A stretch of 64,000 nucleotides of DNA from JAIPEI01 sp041685835 (GCA_041685835.1 JAWLEX010000001.1:11794-75793), one strand, 5' to 3'; counted from the stretch's first letter, positions 41,211-50,673 are shown. Numbers and translations are program-made. The notes: generated by a model from the sequence alone, not told the origin.

Positions 41211-42503
41211 ATGCCGAACGTCGTCGTAGTGGGGACCCAGTGGGGAGATGAAGGCAAAGGCAAGGTAGTCGACCTTTTGACCGCCAAGTCGGACGTGGTG
41301 GTCCGTTATCAGGGCGGGAACAATGCAGGGCACACCCTGGTTGTGGAGGGACGGCAGACCATCTGCCACCTGATTCCTTCCGGCATCTTGCACCCGGAGA
41401 AAAAATGCCTGATCGGGAACGGCGTCGTGGTCGACCCGGAGGTTCTTCTTGAAGAGATGGACATGCTCAGGAGTAAAGGTATCCTGGTGGGGCCCCATAA
41501 CCTGGGATTGAGTGAAAAGGCCCATATCATCCTGCCGTATCATCGGGCCCTGGACGCGGCCAGGGAAGCTGCCAAGGGTGCCGACAAGATAGGTACCACG
41601 GGACGGGGGATCGGTCCCGCTTACGAAGACAAGGCGGCGCGGACCGGGATCCGGGCCATGGACCTGCTGGAGATGCAAATCATCAAGGACAAACTCAAAT
41701 CCAACCTTAAGGAAAAAAACTTCCTCCTGAAGGAGTTCCTGGGAGCCGCGCCACTGGAATTCCAGCCCATTTTTGATAGATGCGCGGCCATGGGCAAGGT
41801 CCTGGCCCCCTACATCACCGATGTATCCCTGGAGATCGAGCGAGCCGAAAGGGCCGGATGGAACGTGTTGTTCGAGGGTGCGCAGGGGACGCACCTCGAC
41901 ATCGACCACGGGACCTATCCCTTTGTCACATCCTCGAACCCGATTTCCGGAGGGGCCTGTGCCGGGGCCGGGGTGGGGCCTAATCATCTTCATCACGTCA
42001 ATGGAATCGTAAAGGCTTACACCACCAGGGTCGGAGCGGGTCCCTTCACCACTGAACTGACCGACCGGACAGGGGATTACATTCAGGAGCGGGGTTCGGA
42101 GTTCGGCGCCACCACAGGCCGGCGAAGGCGCTGCGGATGGCTTGATCTGGTGATGGTCCGCGACAGCGCCCGACTGAACGGCCTCAACAGCTTGAGCATC
42201 ACCAAGCTGGATGTCCTGGCCGGCCTGGACACCGTGAATATCTGCGTGGGGTACGAGCTTGACGGCGTGAGTATCGAGAGCAGACCCTGCAGCCTTAACC
42301 GGCTTGCGCGATGCGCCCCTGTCTACGAAGAGTTTTCCGGCTGGAAGGAGGATATCTCTTCCGTGCGTTCCCTGGGAGAGCTTCCCGCCGTGACCCGGGC
42401 CTACCTGAAACGCATCGAGGAAATTACGGAGGTTCCCATCGCCATTGTATCCGTAGGGCCCAGGCGCGAAGAGACGATCGTGGTGAAGGACGTTTTCGCG
42501 TAA
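41211..42503 (+). CDS. purA: Adenylosuccinate synthetase
   Basis: 430-residue PurA: IMP plus aspartate plus GTP to adenylosuccinate. Motifs: VVVGTQWGDEGKGKVVDLL at the N-terminus with the catalytic Asp, QGGNNAGHTLVVEG with the catalytic His, GTTGRGIGPAYEDKAAR, FEGAQGTHLDIDHGTYPFVT and TTGRRRRCGWLDLVM. GGAGG before ATG 41211 decides the start; the frame from 41148 is longer than needed. Confidence 0.96.
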   Translation: MPNVVVVGTQWGDEGKGKVVDLLTAKSDVVVRYQGGNNAGHTLVVEGRQTICHLIPSGILHPEKKCLIGNGVVVDPEVLLEEMDMLRSKGILVGPHNLGLSEKAHIILPYHRALDAAREAAKGADKIGTTGRGIGPAYEDKAARTGIRAMDLLEMQIIKDKLKSNLKEKNFLLKEFLGAAPLEFQPIFDRCAAMGKVLAPYITDVSLEIERAERAGWNVLFEGAQGTHLDIDHGTYPFVTSSNPISGGACAGAGVGPNHLHHVNGIVKAYTTRVGAGPFTTELTDRTGDYIQERGSEFGATTGRRRRCGWLDLVMVRDSARLNGLNSLSITKLDVLAGLDTVNICVGYELDGVSIESRPCSLNRLARCAPVYEEFSGWKEDISSVRSLGELPAVTRAYLKRIEEITEVPIAIVSVGPRREETIVVKDVFA

Positions 42504-42539
42504 GCGGAATTCGCCGTCGCGCGGGGCCCCGGCTCCTCC

Positions 42540-44426
42540 ATGAATCCCATGCATACCTGCAGCAAGACATACGACGTGATCGTTGTAGGGGCCGGCCACG
42601 CCGGTTGCGAGGCGGCCCTTGCCGCTTCCCGAATGGGCCACCCGACCCTGCTTCTTACGATCAACCTGGATCACATTGCGGCCATGAGTTGCAATCCGGC
42701 GATCGGGGGACTCGCCAAGGGACACCTTGTCAAGGAGATCGACGCCCTGGGCGGTGAGATGGCCAAGGCGGCCGATCAGACGGGGATCCAGTTCCGCCGG
42801 CTGAACACCAGGAAGGGCGTGGCCGTGAGAGGCTCCCGCAGTCAGAATGACCGGGACCTCTACAGAAAACGGATGAAGGCGATCGTGGAACGGCAGCCCA
42901 ATCTGGACGTCCGGCAGGCGATGGTGGACCGGCTCCTGGTGGAGGAGAGGCAAATCCGGGGGGTGGAGACCAATGTCCGGGAGCGGTTTCTGTCCAGGAC
43001 GGTCATCCTGACCACGGGCACGTTCCTGCGCGGCCTGATACACATCGGCCTGCAACACTTTCCCGCCGGGCGCATGGGCGACCCGCCGAGCACGAGTCTA
43101 TCGTTGCAGCTCCAAGAGCTGGGATTCGACATCGGCCGGCTCAAGACCGGCACAACACCGCGGCTGAACGGCAGGACCATAGATTATGACGGCCTTGAAA
43201 TTCAGCACGGAGACCCGGTGCCGAGGCCGTTCTCCTTTGAAACCGAAGTGCTCCCTCTGCCCCAGGTTCCCTGCCATGTCACCTACACGAACGAGCCCTG
43301 TCACGAGGCTGTTCGCTCGGGGCTCGAGCGCTCGCCGCTTTTCAGTGGAGTCATAGAGGGGACCGGGGCCAGGTACTGCCCGTCCATTGAGGACAAGGTC
43401 GTCCGCTTCGCCGAGAAGCCCAGGCACCAGGTCTTCCTGGAACCGGAGGGGCTGGACACGGAGGAGGTGTACCCCAACGGTCTGGCAACGAGCCTTCCCG
43501 TGGATGTGCAGATTCGAATGGTCAGGGCTGTTCCGGGCCTGGAACGCGCCGAGATTCTCAGATCCGGCTATGCCATTGAGTACGATTACGTGAATCCTCT
43601 CCAGTTGAGGCCGACCCAGGAGACCAAGCTCGTGGAGGGGCTGTTTCACGCCGGCCAGATCAACGGCACAAGCGGATATGAGGAAGCCGCCGCCCAGGGG
43701 CTCTTGGCGGGGATCAACGCGGCCTTGAAAATCAGGGGGGAGGACCCTCTTATCCTTCAGAGATCCCAGGCATACGCAGGAGTCCTGATCGATGACCTTG
43801 TCACCCGGGGAACGTCAGAGCCTTACCGGATGTTCACGTCCCGCGCCGAGTACAGGCTTCTTCTCCGGGAAGACAACGCCGACCTGCGCCTGAGGGATAT
43901 CGGGCACCGTCTCGGCCTGGTCTCTGACGAATTGTACCGGGCTTTTTGTCGTAAGCGGGACGCGATCGAAGGGCTTATGGGTCGCCTGGAGAAGGTGGTC
44001 CTGCGTCCGGAGCCGGGGGTTTGTGACCGGCTTCAGGAACTGGGATCATCTCCGATCAGGAATCCGACCTCTTTGGCCCGGCTTCTTAGGAGGAGTGAGA
44101 TCTCCTTCCCGTCCCTCCGTGCATTCGACCCCGATCCGGCCGAAATCGACCCCAGTATCTCAGAGGAGGTGGAGGTCCGCGTTAAATACCAGGGATACAT
44201 TGACAGGCAGGAGCGGCAGGTGGAGCGTCTTGCCAGAATTGAGGAGCAGCCGATTCCCGGGTCAATGGACTACGCTCAAGTGCACAGCCTGTCTAATGAG
44301 GTACGGGAAAAGCTATCACTGGTAAGGCCGGTGTCCCTGGGACAGGCCTCGCGAATCTCCGGCGTGACGCCCGCCGCCATAATGGCTCTGCAGATTCACA
44401 TCAAGCGATTTAGGGGTGACACGTAA
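42540..44426 (+). CDS. mnmG: tRNA uridine 5-carboxymethylaminomethyl modification enzyme, FAD subunit
   Basis: 628-residue MnmG (GidA), which with MnmE modifies U34 of some tRNAs. FAD motif VIVVGAGHAGCEAALAASRM (about residues 14-33), then IGGLAKGHLVKEIDALGGEM, GTFLRGLIHIGLQHFPAGRM, RYCPSIEDKVVRFAEKPRHQ, GLFHAGQINGTSGYEEAAAQ and TSRAEYRLLLREDNADLRL; the C-terminal helical domain ends normally. The start may be ATG 42540 or 42549; both have poor ribosome sites. Confidence 0.96.
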   Translation: MNPMHTCSKTYDVIVVGAGHAGCEAALAASRMGHPTLLLTINLDHIAAMSCNPAIGGLAKGHLVKEIDALGGEMAKAADQTGIQFRRLNTRKGVAVRGSRSQNDRDLYRKRMKAIVERQPNLDVRQAMVDRLLVEERQIRGVETNVRERFLSRTVILTTGTFLRGLIHIGLQHFPAGRMGDPPSTSLSLQLQELGFDIGRLKTGTTPRLNGRTIDYDGLEIQHGDPVPRPFSFETEVLPLPQVPCHVTYTNEPCHEAVRSGLERSPLFSGVIEGTGARYCPSIEDKVVRFAEKPRHQVFLEPEGLDTEEVYPNGLATSLPVDVQIRMVRAVPGLERAEILRSGYAIEYDYVNPLQLRPTQETKLVEGLFHAGQINGTSGYEEAAAQGLLAGINAALKIRGEDPLILQRSQAYAGVLIDDLVTRGTSEPYRMFTSRAEYRLLLREDNADLRLRDIGHRLGLVSDELYRAFCRKRDAIEGLMGRLEKVVLRPEPGVCDRLQELGSSPIRNPTSLARLLRRSEISFPSLRAFDPDPAEIDPSISEEVEVRVKYQGYIDRQERQVERLARIEEQPIPGSMDYAQVHSLSNEVREKLSLVRPVSLGQASRISGVTPAAIMALQIHIKRFRGDT

Positions 44427-44513
44427 GCGGCCCAGGTCTTCCCCAGGGAGCGCTTCTTGCAGAAAATCCTTAGTATACCCGGGAACTTCCGAGTTTTTAA
44501 AAATTGACGGGCC

Positions 44514-44541
44514 TTGACATTCAAAGGCGGGCTGGTATAAT
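44514..44541 (+). promoter_or_regulatory. Perfect sigma-70 consensus promoter, probably for serA
   Basis: TTGACA at 44514-44519 and TATAAT at 44536-44541 separated by 16 bases: both hexamers match consensus exactly. The next start codon on this strand is serA at 44854, implying a leader of about 300 bases. Confidence 0.82.
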
Positions 44542-44663
44542 AAATGGTTTAAAAATTGATTGACTGTAGAAACCTTTAATCTCTCGCCGACACGCCGGGA
44601 GCGCTGAGTAAAAAATAATGATTTTTGATGTGTCACCTGATTGATCTTTGCCGCCCGGGTTTT

Positions 44664-44735
44664 GTCTTCGTGTCCTTCATGCTCTTCGCGGTGAATTCTC
44701 TCTGTCCTTACCACGAAGGGCACGAAGAGTACGAT
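44664..44735. repeat. Repeat forming a hairpin in the serA leader
   Basis: cttcgtgtccttc (near 44666) pairs with gaagggcacgaag (near 44716-44728), 13 pairs with one wobble, and ttcgcggt / accacgaa form an inner arm. Similar wording (tgtccttcgtg, cacgaatc) recurs at 19450-19480 and 23470-23490. Confidence 0.6.
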
Positions 44736-44853
44736 GGGGCGGAAGCGTAAGAATGCGCAGCTGTCTTTGTGAAACCAAGCGGTTAGGAGTTTTTGCGGCA
44801 ACGCCGGACCAATGGGAGCCGGAAATGATCACGGGGCTGGAAGGGAGATTGGA

Positions 44854-46434
44854 ATGAAAGTACTGGTCAGTGACGTGCTGTCGGATGTTGGTGTTCGAAT
44901 ATTTGAGGAGACGCCGGGTATAGAGGTGACAGTAAAGACGGAACTTGGTCCGGAAGGAATTCTGAAGGAGATCGGGGAATACGATGCGCTTGTGATCCGT
45001 AGCGCCACAAAGGTGACCCGGGAGGTGATCGAGGCGGGAGAGAGGCTTAAGGTTGTAGGTCGTGCGGGTATTGGTCTTGACAACGTGGATATTGAGGCTG
45101 CCAGTCGACGTGGTATCGTGGTTATGAATACCCCTGAGGGTAACACGATCACTACCGCGGAGCACGCCATTGCACTTCTGATGTCGCTTACGCGTAACAT
45201 ACCGCGTGCTACGGCCTCGATGAAGGCGGGAAAATGGGAGAAAAAGGCGCTTAAAGGTCATGAGGTATATGGTAAGACGCTGGGGCTGGTGGGACTGGGT
45301 CATATAGGCCGGATAGTTGCGGATCGTGCCCAGGGGCTGAAGATGAAGGTGGTTGTTTATGATCCGTATCTTAAGCCGTCTGTGATCGAGGAGGCGGACT
45401 GCGAGCCTGTGGGGCTTGAAGAGCTTTTGAGGCATTCGGACTATGTCACGGTACACGTCCCGAGAACAGAGGAGACGGCCGGGCTTCTCGGTGCGGATGC
45501 GTTTTCAAAGATGAAGCCCGGGGCTATGCTGGTTAACTGTGCGCGAGGGGGGATCGTTGACGAGGAAGCCCTTTATGAGGCCCTGGCGAGCGGTCATTTG
45601 GGGGGAGCGGCGCTGGACGTATTTGAGACTGAGCCTCCCGGCGGTCACAGGCTGATGCAACTGGATAATTTTGTGTGTACGCCGCACCTCGGCGCCTCGA
45701 CGATGGAGGCCCAGGACAATGTGGCGAAGGACGTAGCCGAGCAGATAGTGTCCTACCTTCTACACGGGAGCGTAAAGAACGCTGTTAACGTTCCCAGTGT
45801 AAGTTCTGAGCTGATGACGGTATTAAGGCCGTGGGTTGTGCTTGGTGAGAAGCTGGGCCTGTTTCAGGGGCAACTGGCGTCGAGCGGGGTTGAAGAGGTT
45901 GAGGTGAGGTATTTGGGTAAGGTGACGGAGTACGATGTCAGGCCTCTTACAACAGGGGTTTTGAAGGGGATCCTTACGCCTGTGATGAAGGATGATGTGA
46001 ACTACATCAACGCTCGAATGGTGGCGTCGGATCGAGGAATCAAGGTGCTGGAGTCGACATCTGAGAAGTCGGAGGATTTCGGCAGCCTGATCATGGTGAG
46101 GGTGAAGTCGGTGGATGGAGAGAGAGTGGTTTCGGGGACGATATTCGGTAAGACGCTGCCTCGTATTCTCCGAATCAACGATTTTTACCTGGAGGCTGTT
46201 CCTGAGGGACACATGCTTCTGATCCACAACGAGGACAAGCCCGGGGTGATCGGCCGAATCTGCTCGTCCCTTGGGGAGCAGGGCATAAACATCAGCCGCA
46301 TGCATGTGGGCCAGGACCCGCACAAGGCCAGGAACATCATTATCCTGAGCACCGAGGTCCCGGCCGGTGACGAGGTGCTTCAGGAAATCCGGGGGCTGAA
46401 AGACGTTTCTTCAGCCCATCGAATCGAACTCTGA
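44854..46434 (+). CDS. serA: D-3-phosphoglycerate dehydrogenase
   Basis: 526-residue SerA of the long type, first step of serine synthesis. Substrate and NAD domains: IRSATKVTREVIEAGERL, GRAGIGLDNVDIEAASRRGI, GLVGLGHIGRIVADRAQG, VNCARGGIVDEEALYEAL with catalytic Arg, and His in FVCTPHLGAST. An intervening domain precedes a C-terminal ACT domain (MLLIHNEDKPGVIGRICSSL, NISRMHVGQDPHKARNIIIL) that may sense serine. GAAGGGAG decides ATG 44854. Up to about 46190 the codons end often in T or G, unlike the C-ending neighbours; the ACT region returns to local style. Confidence 0.95.
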   Translation: MKVLVSDVLSDVGVRIFEETPGIEVTVKTELGPEGILKEIGEYDALVIRSATKVTREVIEAGERLKVVGRAGIGLDNVDIEAASRRGIVVMNTPEGNTITTAEHAIALLMSLTRNIPRATASMKAGKWEKKALKGHEVYGKTLGLVGLGHIGRIVADRAQGLKMKVVVYDPYLKPSVIEEADCEPVGLEELLRHSDYVTVHVPRTEETAGLLGADAFSKMKPGAMLVNCARGGIVDEEALYEALASGHLGGAALDVFETEPPGGHRLMQLDNFVCTPHLGASTMEAQDNVAKDVAEQIVSYLLHGSVKNAVNVPSVSSELMTVLRPWVVLGEKLGLFQGQLASSGVEEVEVRYLGKVTEYDVRPLTTGVLKGILTPVMKDDVNYINARMVASDRGIKVLESTSEKSEDFGSLIMVRVKSVDGERVVSGTIFGKTLPRILRINDFYLEAVPEGHMLLIHNEDKPGVIGRICSSLGEQGINISRMHVGQDPHKARNIIILSTEVPAGDEVLQEIRGLKDVSSAHRIEL

Positions 46435-46549
46435 ACCAGCCGGGAAATCGGCTGTTATAGGCGGGTGTTTTTGCAGGGCGGAACATGGTGGAATAATGGG
46501 CGGATCGGCGGTCCCGGCCGCTGTGCCGGGTGCGATGAGGAGGGATGCC

Positions 46550-47005
46550 ATGGAAACCGATGAAAAAGGATTTGTTGTCAAGGACAGGCGGGTTTTCGAT
46601 GACAGAGGCGATCCACGCGAGGAGGAGACCAAGGAGACTCCGGACTCAAACGTTGAAGCCGATGCCGGCAAGCAGGATCGGTCCGAAGAGATAACCAGTG
46701 AAAAGAATCAGGGAGAAAAATCCAGGGAGGAAGCCGACCAGCAGTGGAGATCCCAACCGCTTCCGGAGGTCAATTTCAGCACGCTGATAATGAGCCTCAG
46801 CTCTTCGGCCCTGCTACATATGGGAGAGATCCCTGATCCCCAAACCGGTCGAAAAACCAAAGATCTTAGCCTGGCCAAGCACACAATCGACACCATCGGC
46901 ATGCTTAAGGACAAGACAAAAGGCAACCTTGATGACGAGGAGCAGAGGTTCCTGGACACTATGCTGGCTGACTTGAGGTGGCGTTTCGTCAAGGCGTCGG
47001 GATGA
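46550..47005 (+). CDS. DUF1844 domain protein
   Basis: 151-residue protein. The first 85 residues are very charged and probably disordered (EEETKETPDSN, SEKNQGEKSREEADQQ). The C-terminal 65 residues match DUF1844: NFSTLIMSLSSSALLHMGEI, AKHTIDTIGMLKDKTKGNLD, EEQRFLDTMLADLRWRF. The family is widespread in Desulfobacterota and has no known function. AGGAGGG before ATG 46550 decides the start; the longer frame from 46496 lacks one. Confidence 0.85.
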   Translation: METDEKGFVVKDRRVFDDRGDPREEETKETPDSNVEADAGKQDRSEEITSEKNQGEKSREEADQQWRSQPLPEVNFSTLIMSLSSSALLHMGEIPDPQTGRKTKDLSLAKHTIDTIGMLKDKTKGNLDDEEQRFLDTMLADLRWRFVKASG

Positions 47006-47153
47006 TCCTGACCGCCGCCTCTCGAACGCCACGCTCTCACATTTTACAGAGTGCTGAGGGCCGGCTGATCGTCGTGCAGGCGGAAATGCCGCGGGTTCCG
47101 GCTTAGGGCGGAATTGCAGCGGCTTTCTTGAGATTGAGACAGGGAGCAATACA

Positions 47154-48614
47154 ATGATTAAGACAAAGAGCATCAAGAGAGCGGTAGCTTATGCGATCTG
47201 CTTCACTATCCTACCGTTAATAGCGGGTACCATAATCACAACCGCTGCTAATCAGACCCCAACCGTATTGGCACAGACGTCCGACATCGTCCCCGGCGCC
47301 CCGGGATCGTTCAGTGATCTGGTTAATGAGGCACGGGACTCGGTGGTAAACATCAGTACGGTCAAGATCGTAAAGAGGGACAGCCTACCCATGTTCCGTG
47401 GCCCCATGGATCAAGAGGATCCCTTCCATGACTTTTTCGAGCGTTTCTTCAGGGACCAGATCCCGAAGGAGTATAGGCAGAAGAGCCTGGGAAGCGGGTT
47501 TGTCATCGATGAGAAAGGGTATATTCTCACGAACAACCACGTGGTGGAGAAGACCGATGAGATCAAGGTGGTCCTGTCGGACAGCCGTGAATACGAAGCG
47601 GAGATCGTGGGCAGGGACTCCAAGACGGACCTCGCCCTTATCAAGATAAAGCCCGATACTCCTCTTAAACCCCTTCCTCTGGGTGACTCGGACGACATGA
47701 ACGTCGGGGACTGGGTCCTGGCGATAGGGAACCCCTTCGGTCTGGAATGGACGGTTACTGCGGGAATCGTAAGCGCCAAGTACCGTAGAATCGGAATGGA
47801 CTCCTACGCAAACTTTATCCAGACCGACGCCTCCATCAACCCGGGTAACAGTGGAGGGCCCTTACTGAACACCAAGGGGGAAGTGGTGGGAATCAGTTCC
47901 GCCATCTTCTCGCGGACAGGGGGCAGTATCGGGATCGGATTCGCCGTTCCCGTGAACCTGGCCAAGGAACTCCTTCCGCAGCTCAAGGAAGGCCGGGTGG
48001 TGCGAGGGTGGCTCGGTGTGATGATCCAGCAGATTACCGCCGAACTCCAGGACAAACTGGACCTGAAAGATCAGAAAGGCGCGCTGGTTGCAGACGTGAC
48101 CGCGGGCGGACCGGCCGATAAGGCCGGCATAAAACGGGGCGACGTCATCATTTCCTTTGACGGGAACGAAGTCCAGGAGATGAATGAGCTTCCCATGATG
48201 GTCGGTTCTACGCCGGTGGGGAAAAAAGTCGAAGTCGAGGTGATTCGAAAAGGACGGAAGAAGACCATCAAAGTCAAGCTGGGGCGGCTGGACGAGGAAG
48301 ATGAGCCTTCAGAGCCGGTCGAGGCCCGGACTGACCTGGGCATGACGGTGGAGGAAATCACTCCTGATCATGCCAGGCATTTCAACCTCCCTTCCGAGGA
48401 GGGTCTGGTAGTGGTTCGGGTGCACTCCGATTCTCCGGCCGCGGAGGCCGGTCTTCGTCCCGGCGACATGATTATCGAGATAGACCAGAAAGTGGTTCGG
48501 ACCCTGTCCCAGTATCAGGAGGTCGTCTCAGGTTACGGCAAGGGTGAGACGATCCTCTTTCTTGTCCAGCGTGGGGGGAACACGCTGTACTTGACAGTCA
48601 AGGTATGGGAATAA
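47154..48614 (+). CDS. degP: Do/DegP family periplasmic serine protease
   Basis: 486-residue HtrA-type protease-chaperone. Signal peptide (residues 1-40, VAYAICFTILPLIAGTIITT), trypsin-like domain with His in YILTNNHVVEKTDE, Asp in SKTDLALIKI and Ser in NPGNSGGPLLNTKG, then two PDZ domains (VRGWLGVMIQQITAEL; LGMTVEEITPDHARHF). It degrades or refolds damaged envelope proteins. The 3' end overlaps ispE by 10 bases. AGGGA before the ATG supports the start. Confidence 0.95.
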   Translation: MIKTKSIKRAVAYAICFTILPLIAGTIITTAANQTPTVLAQTSDIVPGAPGSFSDLVNEARDSVVNISTVKIVKRDSLPMFRGPMDQEDPFHDFFERFFRDQIPKEYRQKSLGSGFVIDEKGYILTNNHVVEKTDEIKVVLSDSREYEAEIVGRDSKTDLALIKIKPDTPLKPLPLGDSDDMNVGDWVLAIGNPFGLEWTVTAGIVSAKYRRIGMDSYANFIQTDASINPGNSGGPLLNTKGEVVGISSAIFSRTGGSIGIGFAVPVNLAKELLPQLKEGRVVRGWLGVMIQQITAELQDKLDLKDQKGALVADVTAGGPADKAGIKRGDVIISFDGNEVQEMNELPMMVGSTPVGKKVEVEVIRKGRKKTIKVKLGRLDEEDEPSEPVEARTDLGMTVEEITPDHARHFNLPSEEGLVVVRVHSDSPAAEAGLRPGDMIIEIDQKVVRTLSQYQEVVSGYGKGETILFLVQRGGNTLYLTVKVWE

Positions 48615-49510
48615 GCGCAGGCGGTACTGCTTCCCGGGCTGTGGTTGAGGCCCCGGCCAAGCTTAACATTCATCTCACCATCACGGCCCGCCGGCCGGAT
48701 GGGTACCACGAACTGATCTCCGTCATGGTTCCGGTGAGCCTGGCGGATCGGATCGAGGTGCAGGCCGGGCCGGGCGAGGGAATCGAGCTGTACTGTTCGG
48801 GAAGGCCTGTGCCGGGAGACGAGACCAACCTTGTATGGCAGGCGGCCCGGGCGTTCCTGTCCAAAAGCGGCCTCCGTCATGGCTTCTCCATACGCCTTCA
48901 TAAGGAGATACCCGTGGCGGCTGGGCTGGGCGGTGGAAGCAGCGATGCGGCCGCCGTCCTTATCGGGCTGAATGAGGCCTGGCCCGGTCGCCTGAAAGCG
49001 GCGGATCTGTATGAAACAGCACTGGAATTAGGCTCTGATGTGCCCTTTTTTCTCTCCGCCGTACCATCCCTGGTCCGAGGCATCGGTGAGGACCTGGAAA
49101 GTCTGGATTATTGGCCCGATTTGTGGTATGTACTTGTTAACCCGCCTGTAGCGATTTCCACCGCATGGGTCTACAGGCAGGTGGAAATTGGGTTGACAAG
49201 ACCCGAAAAAGACTATATATTCAAAGCTTTAAATCAGGATACGTTCTCCGTTTTTGATCTCCTGGAAAACGATCTGGAACATGTGACCGAGCCCCGGTTT
49301 CCGGTCGTGACCCGAATCAAGGAGGCCCTCTTGGAAGCGGGTGCCGAAGGGGCCCTCATGACCGGAAGCGGACCGACGGTGTTCGGCGTCTTCCGGGCGA
49401 AGAGTGAAGCGGAAGCCGCTGCGAAGAGGCTCATCCTTCAGGACCTGGGGGATGTCTTCGTGACTAACAACTGGTCGGGCGAACGATTCGGGGGTACTCG
49501 GGACGGATAG
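48605..49510 (+). CDS. ispE: 4-diphosphocytidyl-2-C-methyl-D-erythritol kinase
   Basis: 301-residue GHMP kinase IspE, next step but one after IspD in isoprenoid synthesis. PAKLNIHLTITARRPDGYHE near the N-terminus, ATP loop IPVAAGLGGGSSDAAAVLIG (about residues 101-120), and GALMTGSGPTVFGVF near the C-terminus. ATG 48605 lies within the end of degP. It is followed by tRNA-Gln and prs, an order common in this phylum. Confidence 0.94.
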   Translation: MGISAGGTASRAVVEAPAKLNIHLTITARRPDGYHELISVMVPVSLADRIEVQAGPGEGIELYCSGRPVPGDETNLVWQAARAFLSKSGLRHGFSIRLHKEIPVAAGLGGGSSDAAAVLIGLNEAWPGRLKAADLYETALELGSDVPFFLSAVPSLVRGIGEDLESLDYWPDLWYVLVNPPVAISTAWVYRQVEIGLTRPEKDYIFKALNQDTFSVFDLLENDLEHVTEPRFPVVTRIKEALLEAGAEGALMTGSGPTVFGVFRAKSEAEAAAKRLILQDLGDVFVTNNWSGERFGGTRDG

Positions 49511-49557
49511 ACCGATCCTGCATCCCTTCTCCTTCAAAGAGGATCCGAAAGGCGTGC

Positions 49558-49632
49558 TGGGGTGTCGTCAAGTGGTAAGACACGGGCCTTTGGAGCCCGC
49601 ATTCGGAGGTTCGAATCCTCCCACCCCAGCCA
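49558..49632 (+). tRNA. tRNA-Gln (anticodon TTG)
   Basis: 75 bases including an encoded CCA end. The acceptor stem TGGGGTG pairs perfectly with CACCCCA, the anticodon arm is CGGGC-CTTTGGA-GCCCG with TTG in the loop centre, the T arm is GGAGG-TTCGAAT-CCTCC, and the D arm is GTC/GAC. Discriminator base G, as expected for glutamine tRNA. It lies between ispE and prs, 12 bases before the prs start, so it may be cut from a longer transcript. Confidence 0.97.
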
Positions 49633-49644
49633 GGCGATGAATCA

Positions 49645-50574
49645 ATGAAACTGTTCGGCGGATCATCAAACCCTGAATTGACCGAAAGGGTCTGCGCTTA
49701 CCTCGAGATCGAACCGGGTAAGATCAGCGCCAAAAAATTCAGTGACGGAGAGACCCAGGTGGAGATCCACGAGAACGTTCGCGGCATGGACGTCTTCATC
49801 CTGCAGTCCACCTGCACTCCAGTGAATGACAACCTGATGGAGTTGCTCATCATCATTGATGCGCTAAAGAGGGCTTCGGCCAAGCGGATCACGGCCATGA
49901 TCCCCTATTATGGTTACGGCAGGCAGGACCGGAAAGTCAAGCCGCGCGTCCCAATCAGCGCAAAGCTCGTGGCGGACCTGATCACCGTGGCAGGCGTGCA
50001 CCGCGTGGTATCAACGGACCTTCATGCCGGTCAGATCCAGGGGTATTTCAATATTCCGGTGGACAACCTGTTCGCCGCACCGATTCTTTTGAAACACATT
50101 CGGGCCCACCTTGAAAACGACCTGGTCATGGTTTCCCCCGACGCAGGAGGTGTGGAGCGGGCCCGCGCCTTTGCCAAGAGGCTGGACTGCGGCCTGGCAA
50201 TCATTGACAAGAGGAGGGACGCGCCCAACGTGGCCGAGGCAATGAACATCATCGGCGAGGTGGCTGACAAGACGGCCATTATTCTGGATGACATGGTGGA
50301 TACTGCCGGGACGCTGACCCAGGCCGCGGGCGCACTCAAGAAGTATGGGGCTGCCCATATCCACGCCTGTTGCACCCATGCGGTCCTTTCGGGACCCTCT
50401 CTCGAGCGAATCGAAGAGTCGCCCATCGACAGCCTGGTGGTGACCGACACGATTCCTCTAAACGACAGGGCGGCGGAGTGCTCGAAGATCAAAGTGCTTT
50501 CGGTGGCCGAACTTCTTGGAGAGACGGCCAAGCGTATTCACACGTCCCATTCCGTAAGCACGCTCTTCGTGTAG
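49645..50574 (+). CDS. prs: Ribose-phosphate pyrophosphokinase
   Basis: 309-residue PRPP synthetase. KLFGGSSNPELTERVCAYLE at the start, SDGETQVEIHENVRGMDVFI, PYYGYGRQDRKVKPRVPISA with the ATP-binding Arg/His region, HAGQIQGYFNIPVDNLF, and the PRPP-site AIILDDMVDTAGTLTQAAGA. PRPP feeds purine, pyrimidine (PyrR), NAD, His and Trp synthesis. The sequence before ATG 49645 (the tRNA 3' end, then aggcgatgaatca) gives little room for a ribosome site. A terminator overlaps its end. Confidence 0.96.
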   Translation: MKLFGGSSNPELTERVCAYLEIEPGKISAKKFSDGETQVEIHENVRGMDVFILQSTCTPVNDNLMELLIIIDALKRASAKRITAMIPYYGYGRQDRKVKPRVPISAKLVADLITVAGVHRVVSTDLHAGQIQGYFNIPVDNLFAAPILLKHIRAHLENDLVMVSPDAGGVERARAFAKRLDCGLAIIDKRRDAPNVAEAMNIIGEVADKTAIILDDMVDTAGTLTQAAGALKKYGAAHIHACCTHAVLSGPSLERIEESPIDSLVVTDTIPLNDRAAECSKIKVLSVAELLGETAKRIHTSHSVSTLFV

Positions 50575-50612
50575 CGGTGAGGAACCACGGTACGAAGAGC
50601 GTTTCGTTTTTT
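50560..50612 (+). terminator. Intrinsic terminator overlapping the prs stop codon
   Basis: An 11-bp perfect stem acgctcttcgt (50560-50570) / acgaagagcgt (50592-50602) encloses the prs stop, with a 21-base loop, and is followed by ttcgtttttt. It could terminate or attenuate before rplY. Confidence 0.75.
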
Positions 50613-50673
50613 GTGCCTTGTGAAATATTTTATTAATGCCCCGGCACCACCGGGGTTGATCAGGAGGAAGAAT

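Larger units (their letters stand above)
44427..44853. other. Gap with serA promoter and long structured leader
   Basis: 427 bases without a gene between mnmG and serA. It holds a consensus promoter (44514-44541), a roughly 310-base leader, and in that leader the repeat-derived hairpin at 44664-44735. No known riboswitch consensus was recognised. Confidence 0.6.

Noticed and set aside
41178..43058. Minus-strand reading frame of 626 codons across purA and mnmG
   Set aside because: It spans two well-recognised plus-strand genes and the gap between them and gives low-complexity His/Pro/Gly-rich sequence; a codon-bias artefact.
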